Shown here one piece after another: positions 1 to 9,834 of a stretch of DNA of 64,000 bases. The DNA comes from Dictyophora rubrovolvata (Eukaryota; Basidiomycota; Agaricomycetes; Phallales; Phallaceae), in the NCBI GenBank assembly GCA_029959195.1, contig CP114119.1:1426001-1490000 (forward strand). The letters run 5' to 3'. The stretch's first letter is position 1; each line of letters starts with the position of its first letter. The notes beneath the pieces are model-generated. The model saw nothing but the letters and a program-made list of their open reading frames with translations, did not search any database and had not been told where the DNA came from. The position numbers were made by a program, and so were the translations under genes.

Positions 1-621
<621 letters not shown>

Positions 622-760
622 TGTACTTTCGGTGGCCTGTACGGCGTGAATGAACTCGACAACGTCATAAAAGCGCACTATTTAGTCAGCAACGTTCTTA
701 CGTAAGACAACTGAGATTCAGCGGAAATCCATCCGCTTTCCTGTATATCTTACCTGTTAG

Positions 761-1314
761 ATGGCTGGAGTGGGGAATAGATCCCTTATCGCTGTGATTG
801 GGGATGAGGTAAGGTGTTATGTTGCATTTCTTACTATTCTTTAAGAAATTACTGCAGGATACCATCACTGGCTTACTTTTAGCTGGCATTGGCCATATTA
901 ACGAACAGCAGAAACGGAATTTCCTTATTGTCGATTCTAGTTGCGTCGCCCATACCATCTATAGACTCCCTTTGAACTGAATTATGACACAGAGACACAG
1001 ATATCGACAATTGAATCAGCGTTTCGAGAGTTTACCGAGCGGAAGGATATAGCCATCTTGCTAATAAATCAACATGTAGGAATAATCTTCTCAGTACCTT
1101 ACTCTTTACTGAAAAGGATCGACAGGTTGCTGAGAAGATCCGTCTCAGTGTTGATAGTTATCAACAAGCTTTTCCGGCTTTACTAGAAATTCCTTCCAAG
1201 GATCATCCATACGGTACTTCAACATTTCGGAAACCTGACCCTGAGCTTATAGTTGTTTTAGATCCCTCCAAAGACTCGATCCTTAAAAGGGTTCAGAAAC
1301 TAGCGGGAGATTAA
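761..1314 (+). CDS. VMA7: V-type H+-ATPase subunit F (Vma7)
   Basis: This is subunit F of the V1 sector, part of the central rotor stalk of the vacuolar proton pump. Five small exons (761-808, 858-939, 993-1075, 1126-1213, 1262-1314) join in frame to 117 residues, the family's normal length. Landmarks in order: [20 protein letters not shown], the FLIVDS strand, [28 protein letters not shown], then [16 protein letters not shown] and a C-terminal [14 protein letters not shown]. At the exon 2/3 junction the acceptor at 991-992 is the one that keeps frame; a second AG eight bases later leads to a stop. Because every exon is short, the gene is easy to miss with ORF calling. The next gene starts 137 bp downstream on the same strand. 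Confidence 0.95.
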
Positions 1315-1451
1315 GACATCGATATTTCACTACTTTGTATTATATTATTTTAGTCGTAGAAAAAGAAAACAAAGGAACATTACAATTGAACGCAAGCACC
1401 AACCGACCCGGCTCTTCGGCATCAACCGGTGGACACATTGTGACATCTGTG

Positions 1452-4400
1452 ATGCGTGACAGCATAGAACTCAGACTCTATTCCATGACAGCAGCAGCTG
1501 GCGATGTCGATGAATCCTCGCCTAACGCTAGGCAAGATAGACTCCAAGTCCATACGGAGGTAAAGGTTTTGCGCAATATTCATTCTCTCAGTTTGATAAA
1601 TGGATCATTTAGCTCGATTCATCCCCATCTCCTCTTTCTTCTCCTGCTCCGACCGACACTTTTGGTCAGAGAGCCACTTCAGCCTTATCTCAAAATGCTA
1701 CTGAAACCCCTAACGGAGGCAGTGATCGAGTGTCTAGACGAAGATCCATCATGGATGTATGTATTGATACCTTTTTTTGCTTCAACCTTGGTCAACGCTC
1801 ATTCGTAATTCATGGACTTCTTTCCGTTTCTTTTTTTTACAGCCTCGAAGCTCTCGGTTTTCTGGTTTTATATCCAGTCTTATACGGAGGGATAGAGATC
1901 GTGAGAGAGATCCACTACAGCCTGACCAAGCGCCCGCAGAACAGCCTTCCTCTCCAGCTGCTCCACCACCCCCTTCTGTAATCCCCTCACCAGCTCCTCG
2001 CCCAGTAACGCCTCCACCCTCACTTTACGCTCCAGCTCTCCACGAACTTGGCTTATCTTTATCTGTACTAACGGCTAATCTATCTCCATCTCACTTGACC
2101 ACCCCTCCCACCGGTGGCACATTTATAGCCCCACATTATTTATTACTCTGTCACACCCAAGGTTTAGATGTGCTTCCTGTGAAAAGGCCTCCTGCTCCCC
2201 AACCGTATGCATTAATTCGTCGAGTACCATTTAAGAGCGTCGTCATTATGGAGGAGCGTGGCGTTATGGTCGCAATAGCAGGAAGAAGGGATGGCGTCCG
2301 CGTTTACGCCCTGGAAGAGGTGAAAAAAGCTATTGAATGGAGAATGGATTTCGAGGTTCGCAAAGAGATTGAAAAATCTCGTCGCGAGGATGCGAAGCGT
2401 GGTACAAGCGGTCTTGTCGACAATATTTTCGCCCCTATTTCCACCCCACCAACAAAGGACAATGTATCCCTTTCAGGAAATATCCGCAAAATGCCCTCTC
2501 TTTCTATATCTACAGCGGGAAACCCAGCCCCTGTCAAAAATGCCTCTCTTCCTACGAGGCGATCCCAACCTAAATCACCTCCGAAGCCTCCATCCCCCCC
2601 TCCACAATATGACGGCTCCCTAGATGTTCAAAGGCCTTCCCTTAATTCTGGACTTTCTGCGATTTCTATCTATCAAAACCCTACCCACCGTACCTCAGCT
2701 GCTAATCTCCTTGATATGCCTAATAGGAGGAATAGACTTCGACAAGAGGAAAAGCCGGATGGTGCAGCTGTCAATTGGGCTGGCGCAAGTGATGACGAAG
2801 CTATAGATATCGTTGCTGCCGGCCCTAGTGGGAGTGCTGCCTTGGATGAGCGTACTAGTCTCGCTTCCATTTCCCGAAGACAGACATCCAACCTTCAGGA
2901 AACAACTGGAATATCCGAAAACATAGAGGATCCTGGTAGACTGCCCAATGCAGATCCTATAAGCACGACTGCAGTCCCTTCGCAAGATACTATTTCTCCA
3001 CCTCCGCTCACTCTGACTTCGATACGCGAGACATTATCAAGGTCAGGCCCATTAGCCGCACGGAGTCCCATAGTCACCAGTATAGATCAACCATCCGACG
3101 GGAGTGACATGGGAGGAACAGGTGAACGCATTTCTTTTGCCCAAGCTCTCATGGAGAGCCGCCTCCCTGATATCCCCCCTCCGGGTACACGACGACCTCA
3201 GTTACCTGTCTTGATTAGTGCCTCGCATCCGGTAGCTGTCGGAGACGAGGAAATTACTCCTGTAGATGAGCGTAGACCACATACGGCCTCAGGCATACCA
3301 CACCAAGAGGAGAGCACAGGTCCCAAAAATTCTTCTCGTCGCTCTGAGCGCTTCCGAAGACGTAGGTGGACGGTACTGGATGGCGCCCTCAATACTCGGA
3401 ATGAAACTCAGGTGGCGGCGTCAGTCGAGCCCAAAGTAGATAGCCCTACACCAACAGCGGAACAAAGACCATCGTTGAATCAGCCACTTGCACGCGCTAA
3501 TTCACAATCCTCTTTACGTCGTCCCGCCTCTGTGCGCCAGGGACAAACATCCGGCTTCAGTCCTAATAGTTCTAATTCCCGTCAAGAAGGTCATACTCCT
3601 ATCCCCCCGCTCACCACAAGCGCCTCACGACCCTCTTCTGCTCGAACTAATGCTTCTACGAATAGATTTATTCCTCGGATATTCTCCAATGCTTTAAGTA
3701 ATCGGCGATCCTCAGAAGCAATTGTTGCATCTAAACCTCAGGAGGAACGTCCCCCGAAACGCAACAGTGGGAACACTAGTCAAAGCGCTGCACCCAAACT
3801 CGAATATGTCAAACTACCGGGTACAAAAGGCTCTATGATGATCAAAGCCGTAGAGACCTCCAAAAAAAGGTTTGTTCAGAGCAAATCTTGCAGTACAATC
3901 TTACTAACTCGAGGTTCTAGTTTTTTGGCGATATTATGCGGCGAGAACGGGGAAAAAATAGAATTATTTGCCGGAACTTATAGGACGGCCTTGGGACTAT
4001 CACGGACATTTATTCTTCCTGACTCTCCCCGCAACATTGAGTTGCAGCTGCAAGGGGATGATTTGGTCGAAGTTTTCTTGGTTTTTTCTCACAATGTGTT
4101 TGGACTGGAGCCTGCAACTGTGCGTGTCCGCGAGGTCCGGATTGGTCGAGCCGAGAGGCGTGCTGCTAGACGCAGAGCTAGGGAAGCTCGCACTGAGAAT
4201 GAAACGCAGGAAAATGACTTCTTAGCCATAACAGACGATGATAACGCGCCTGTCAGTCTTGGGATTGATATCCCAGAGACGAATGAAGATGCATCAACCG
4301 TTGCACATGCGTCTGCTCGCTCCAACCCCGTCAGACCGACAACAGACTCCGGCGATGCAATTGCATCGCCGGCCGAGCCTATCATTCCGGCAACGACAGA

Positions 4401-5629
4401 TACCACGCCAGATGATTTAGTGGCGTTAGCAGCAGCTCAAATTGGATCATATACAACTTTTCAGCAACTCCCTTTTGCACCTAATTTCCCACTTGCAGCC
4501 ATCTCCAATGAGTGGATCATCCCTCCTACATACCCCAAGGTCCTTCAACATTATCCTAAAATCAATCATACCAGCATCAATGGCAGTTCAAGTGAAGAGA
4601 ATAATATAATAGCTGAAGAGCAACAAGTCTTACCCCCGCCTGGATTACCGGTGCCCCTCCCTTCTCCTCCATCCAAGTGGTATTATAAAGATCCCAAAGG
4701 CGTAGTACGAGGTCAGTAAATGTCTTTATATATAACAATTATTGTTATATCCTAATTTCCTTTCCAAACCAGGCCCCTGGAGAGCATCGTTAATGCAATC
4801 GTGGTATAAAGATGGCTACCTTCCTCTCGACTTACCTGTTCGCCGTGAAAATGAAATTGAATACTTCACTTTACAAGATCTGAGGCTTCGCAGCGTCGAT
4901 CCCAATAATCCGTTTAAAGGAGTACCCATCTCTGCATCGTTGGCACCGGTGGTCAATGATGGAAGCAAAGCAGAAGGTCCCTTGTTAGCACCCATATCAT
5001 TGTTAGCCCAGCCAAAGCACTATGGACCGCCTGCCCTATTTTTCTCATCACGAGGAGGACATAGTACTTCCATTGTCGACATTCGTGGACGATCTGTTCT
5101 CAAGAACAGATTTTTTTGGAGCATAGACGATGATGATGATCCCGGGCTTGGTAACACCAAACTTGGTGATATAACTCGAGTGGAGCCCTTCGATATAAGC
5201 GGTCGGGCAGTCATAGTGGCATTGCGGCAAGGAGGGTTAGAGGCTCTCGATATAGGAGATGCAGTATTGTCTCCCGGTGATGAATCTCGTGAAGCTCTTC
5301 CAGACTTTCAAATATCTACGGCAAGTGTAGGCCGCAGAGGAACATACACATGGCGTATTGGTTCTTCCGTCTCATCTGCACCTGTCCTATCGCCTCGGGA
5401 CGCACCCACAACTGCGTTGACGATCGCGCGTAAAAAGCATACGCCAAATACGCCGACCTCAGGAAGGATTTTCCCCAAATCGGAGGGGTCGTCTTATTTA
5501 ACATTTGACGATAATGATGCTCAGTCGCGAGAAGAGGTAATTTTTTTGGGAAGGAAAAATGACGACGTGTATTTTTGTGAACGCAGTGCTAGTTCGTTCC
5601 GCGTTCTTTGTTTAGGTCCTCTCTCATAA
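1452..5629 (+). CDS. CNH-domain and GYF-domain protein, ~1325 aa
   Basis: Four exons (1452-1559, 1613-1756, 1843-4711, 4773-5629) give about 1325 residues; Met at 1485 is an alternative start. The N-terminus is Ser/Pro-rich and disordered. Residues ~150-245 look like the first blades of a citron-homology (CNH) beta-propeller (FIAPHYLLLCHTQGLDVLPV, GVRVYALEEV). A ~490-residue Ser/Pro/Arg-rich segment follows, then more CNH-like sequence at ~735-850 (SFLAILCGENGEKIELF). A GYF domain lies at ~1028-1090, built across the last intron (KWYYKDPKGVVRG | PWRASLMQSWYKDGYLP). GYF domains bind proline-rich ligands, and CNH domains bind small GTPases or partners in cell-wall and TOR signalling. The substrate here is unknown. 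The stop lies 77 bp from the convergent stop of the acyl-CoA synthetase gene. Confidence 0.8.
4349..4372. repeat. Perfect 24-bp palindrome inside coding sequence
   Basis: The arm CCGGCGATGCAA (4349-4360) is followed at once by its exact reverse complement TTGCATCGCCGG (4361-4372). It lies in the third exon of the CNH-GYF gene and encodes the stretch around SGDAIASPAE in a low-complexity region. The symmetry stops at 4348/4373. Confidence 0.95.
4730..4750. repeat. Inverted repeat within a 61-nt intron
   Basis: Arms ATATAACAAT (4730-4739) and ATTGTTATAT (4741-4750) flank a single T. They lie inside the intron 4712-4772 of the CNH-GYF gene. In RNA the outer eight or so pairs could form a small AU hairpin between donor and acceptor. 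Confidence 0.8.
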
Positions 5630-5706
5630 TGGTTATACCTATATTCTTATATTCAAGGCTTGTTGCATGTATTTATATACCACATTCAATAACTATTATC
5701 ATTATT

Positions 5707-8525
5707 TTAAAGTTTAGCCGGGGATTTGCCTGCTTTATTAGCAAGTTGTCGCAGTATATTCTTCTGAATTTTTCCGGTACTCGTTTTCTGGAAGCAAATC
5801 AAGAAAACAAATTCACCGAGTTCATGTACATAACTTACAGGCAATTCCTGAACGACATCTACCCATTCCGGAATAGCGAAACCAGGCAGCTTTTCTCGCA
5901 ACCATCCTTTGAGGTCAGACCCGAAATCCTCGTGTTTTCCTGTCCATTTATTCGAACTTTCCGATTTCAAGATTACGAACGCTGAAGGCCGTTCCCCCCA
6001 GGTGGTGTGCGACCTAGCAACCACCGCGACTTCCAATATATCTGGATGTGAGGCAATCTCTTTAGGAAAGAAAACTGTTCAAAAAATGCGAAGGGCTACT
6101 GAAAAAGAACAGAACAAACCTTGTTCTATGGCGAGACTCGATGCATTCTAATCATGACTGAGGTATATGAATTAAAGTCTTTCAGACATACACAATGCTT
6201 ACCTCCCCTTTGACCAGGATTAGCAATAAGGACAATATATATAATTGAATACATACCTCCCGAGATAATAATATCCTTGCTTCGATCCTGTATAAAGACT
6301 GAACGATCTGAATAACGTACTGCTAAATCTCCAGTAGAAAAATAACCCCCTTGAAAGGCCTTCGCAGTAGCCTCAGGGTCTTCGAAATACTAAAATCAGG
6401 AAAGAAAATGTGATCGAGGAAACCGCTGCGTATTCATATACAAGACGTACCTCTTTCATCACTATATTTCCGCGGACAGCAATTTCCCCTAGCGTCTTTC
6501 CGTCTTCGGGTACATCTATCAAAGAGCCGTCTAAATCTTTGTTGACAACGCGAGTCTCTTCGGCCGTTGCAAAGCTATGCCCTTGTCGGGCCATCAGCTT
6601 CGATCGGTCGGTGAGTGAGAGAGACTTCCAAAACGATTGCGCATAATTACGCGTGTACGGTCCGTAGGTCTGCCCGGTACGAATTGTTATTATCAGCTTT
6701 TTTGCAAGGAAGAAAAACTGTACTCACCTCACTAAAAGATGGGATGAGTCAAGATGTTAAGCTAAAAAAAACATGAAGAAGGCTTACGTTAATCCATATA
6801 CATGTATAGGTTTTATATTTATGCTCTCTAATTCTCCAATTAGGTGCGCGGTAGGCGCAGAGCCAGCAATAATGGCAGAAACCTGTCTGTCAACACGAGA
6901 AGCCTGAGGTGCACTTAAGATGCCAATCTATCAGAATTGGTGAGGACTTTATCACGAAAGGTATGATGGTACTCGCTTGTACGGTTGGCGCAGCACAATA
7001 GTGAGTCACGCCAGAATGTTTAAAATGCTTCCATATAATATCATATCTCACAGCTCGTATAGTAATCTATAAGTATACGAAATTTATTGTTTATGTATTC
7101 AAACGGGGTACAGACTCACCTGGGTTGCATGTGCCAAAACATTAGCCCAAGGGTAGCTAAATCGAAATGATTACAACAGGTTTATATATATACGAGAGGA
7201 AATAAGACGTACGTCCAGCCACATGCGTGGAACATTGGTAGAATCCTGTGATTGCATGAGTATATCGCGGATAACGCCAAGTATATAAGAAGCTTGCCAT
7301 AAATAAACCGATTCGCTATTAAGTCTAATTTGACTTAGTTCAGATATTGAATGCAGGAATGTATGTGAAATCATGCTTACCGAGCCTCGATAACATTAGC
7401 CATGGCGGCCAGATAGCAACCTGTGTACTGAGGTTATGACGAGATAACAACTATAGTTTAAGACTTACCTCGAAATGTGTATATCACTCCTTTAGGCTAG
7501 CAAAAAATTGTATCGTTAAACCCCACAAGACAGTCATTCAGAGGATATTCGAAAGTACCTTTCCAGTAGTACCTGAGCTAATCCGAAAATTTGAGCTTAA
7601 TCCGGAATTCAAACATAGGATAATATATTACGTGTAACAGAGCGCGGCATTGGCACCTTCGTCTGGTTCCAAATCTAACCCACTCCAGCCTCTTTCGGTG
7701 CTAAATCGGCGACCTGAAGTTAAAAATTGTTCGTATGGATCGTCCACTCTCCCGGTATCTTGACTAACAATTACGCGGGCGCTGGTTCCTTCGACGAGGT
7801 GAGTGAATTCATGATCCACGAGAATAATCTTAGCCTGGCTATGCTGAAGAATATAGTCGACTTCAGGTTTGGTGAGTCGTGTACTGTGTAAGACAGGGTG
7901 TTTTAGGATACAGAAGAGGTCCACAGACAGCAAATGTGTAGCACTTAATAGGTGTTATTACTGCTCGAGCAGCCAAAATGCCAAAATGTGCATCTGGATG
8001 ACGACGGTCAATCAGAATTAATGTAACCCCGTATATTTGTATCTCTCACCTGCAATCAAAGGGCTAGTGTTCCGCAATTATATTGGATGTCAAATGTTCG
8101 TAATGTCCGTTAGCTTACCAGTTGGGAGCTATGACAGCAACTCGGTCTCCAGGGCGAATCCCTACTTCGATAAGTGCATATGCAAGGTTCTGAACTCGCT
8201 GAGCCCTACAATAGAGCTCGTAATAAGCACGAATTGGATTGGAGTAAAGACCATAGGGGCATACCATACGGCGAAAGTGTAGATGACGGGGTACGGGGTA
8301 TCTTGATGAGTTAAAGCAACTTTGTCAGGGTAAATAGATGCTGCACGCAAAATAAATGATACAGGGTTCTGAAACGATTCAATGCGCTAGATTTTCGTGG
8401 ACAATAACAAGTTAGCAACGTAGCCTCACTAGTGGAGTAAGATTCACGGGGATGTCGTTGGGCAGCTTCAATCTGTAGATGGTATTTGCAGGAGGTATGC
8501 TGGAGGGTGTAGGTTGGAAAGTCAT
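5707..8525 (-). CDS. Peroxisomal-type acyl-CoA synthetase (AMP-binding, AAE-like)
   Basis: This is an ATP-dependent acid:CoA ligase of the ANL superfamily, closest in feel to the plant AAE1/AAE11 short/medium-chain group. Roughly ten or more short introns split it. Motifs recovered across exons: VGIRPGDRVAVIAPNW, INTRL..EVDYILQHSQAKIILVDHEF, the P-loop YTSGTTGKPKGV (around 7550-7640), YGLTETYGP, STGDLAVRY, and the C-terminal catalytic lysine segment KTSTGKIQKN. The protein ends in -SPAKL; AKL fits the PTS1 consensus, so a peroxisomal matrix location is likely. The start at 8525 gives MTFQPTPSSIPPANT; an in-frame Met lies upstream at about 8567. The acid substrate cannot be told from sequence. 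It is divergent from NDUFS6 and convergent with the CNH-GYF gene. Confidence 0.87.
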
Positions 8526-8827
8526 AACGCTTGGGAGGAACAGAATTAGGCGCCAGAGCGCATACATCTTCGTACGCGTAACTCGTTAAAGTATAGTATC
8601 GGAAGGTCTTTTGCCTTTATGTAAGCGGCAACTCCGAAAAAATAAATCTCAGATGCTTTTCACTGGGGTATAATATTTATGTTATATTTTACTATTTATC
8701 ATGATTGCATTTCACATACAATTTTAGGGTCGAAATTGAAAGTTTGAAACTTGTAATCATACAATCACGTGATTCATTACGTAACCCGACTTCACTACAC
8801 CTCCAAAACGCCTCTTCATCGTCGACC
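8526..8827. promoter_or_regulatory. Divergent promoter with palindromic E-box
   Basis: This is the 302-bp spacer between the acyl-CoA synthetase and NDUFS6 start codons. It contains the perfect palindrome ATCACGTGAT at 8764-8773, 54 bp before the NDUFS6 ATG. The CACGTG core is the classic site for bHLH factors (Cbf1/USF type). An AT-rich stretch lies at 8641-8700. Use of the site by either gene is inferred. Confidence 0.5.
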
Positions 8828-9428
8828 ATGCTTCGTACCGTGACTGCTCGGCGAGTCTATAGCGGCCTTTTGGCTCATTCGTCCCAATCGTCATCATACT
8901 CCTCGTCAACTGTCCCTTCGTCATATTCGCAACTCCAGGCCAAATCCCCAGATTCCGTATCTTCCGATATTGCCCCACAAGCACCAAACCGCGTCGCTCC
9001 CTCGTCAACTTCCCAACGTCTGCGGCCCAAACTCAAGTCGGACCCCAGGTTTGAGCAAACCGAGATGGACTTACAGCCTGCTCCGTTAAGTGCAATGGAA
9101 CTGATAAATAATGAACCGATTCGTTTAGTTGAAAATAGAAGAGCTGTTTGCGATGGAGGTTTGTACTTCTAGTATCCCGTATATCCCTTTTCAAAGTAAC
9201 ACATTTTCTATAGGAGGCAGCCCTCTTGGACATCCGAAAATATTCATCAATCTAGTAAGTGAATGTTAATCTCTGTGCATTAGTATTTTACTGACCCGCC
9301 GTAGGACAAACCTGGTCCTCACCCATGCGGGTATGTATTTACATACTTTAGACAATTTCTCATCTCATTCAATATCCATCGTGTGTCCACCTGATAGCTA
9401 TTGGCAAGTATCTCCTCCGATAATGTAA
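8828..9428 (+). CDS. NDUFS6: NADH dehydrogenase iron-sulfur protein 6 (NDUFS6), complex I
   Basis: This is the 13-kDa zinc-binding accessory subunit of mitochondrial complex I. Exons 8828-9158, 9214-9254, 9305-9330 and 9398-9428 give about 142 residues. The Ser/Arg-rich start MLRTVTARRVYSG looks like a mitochondrial presequence. The core is [27 protein letters not shown] then GPHPCGY. The family binds zinc through Cys, His and a final CxxC pair. Here the first Cys, the His and the first Cys of the pair are present, but the best splice reads CGYWQV and then stops, with Trp where the last Cys is expected. The final exon is therefore uncertain; an alternative extra intron would end the gene at 9472 and still lacks the Cys. 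The family call is firm, the 3' end is not. Confidence 0.85.
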
Positions 9429-9834
9429 CCTTACCCTGATGATCATGTCTATAACAGTGGCATTCGTTTTGAACAAAAGCATCATCATTAGCCGTAGCTT
9501 GTGCACCGAAGTGTATAATATAGAAGACAAACAGTATACATCTATTATACTTGGCCCGTGCATAAAATTTGCAACATTCCTCCCAGCAACCACTACAAGT
9601 GGAGATATATATATGGATATATAATTGCAGTATTGAGACCCTGAAGAAAAGAAAAAAAGAGTAATAGCGAGTAAAATTAAGTGGGCATGGGGTAAAACTC
9701 CAAATTCAATGGGTTGAATGATATGGTGACATGCGCAAAAAAAGAAACTGGAAAGAGATATAATGGAAGTAAACAATAATATGGGGGAAAAAAATAGAGG
9801 AAGACAAAATGAGAGTGGGGATGCTCTAACGAGC
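9429..9834. other. Convergent 3' spacer, no gene seen
   Basis: This AT-rich interval lies between NDUFS6 and the convergent kinase gene. A 180-codon reading frame on the minus strand crosses it but has a low-complexity Phe/Leu/Ser composition and overlaps the real last exon of the kinase. I read it as 3' untranslated sequence. Confidence 0.6.

Noticed and set aside
698-958. 86-codon minus-strand frame
   Set aside because: It lies antisense to exons 1 and 2 of the V-ATPase subunit F gene, which explains this interval fully.
3198-3392. Short minus-strand frames across 2.3-4.4 kb
   Set aside because: They are shadows of the single long coding exon of the CNH-GYF gene, whose composition is strongly protein-coding on the + strand.
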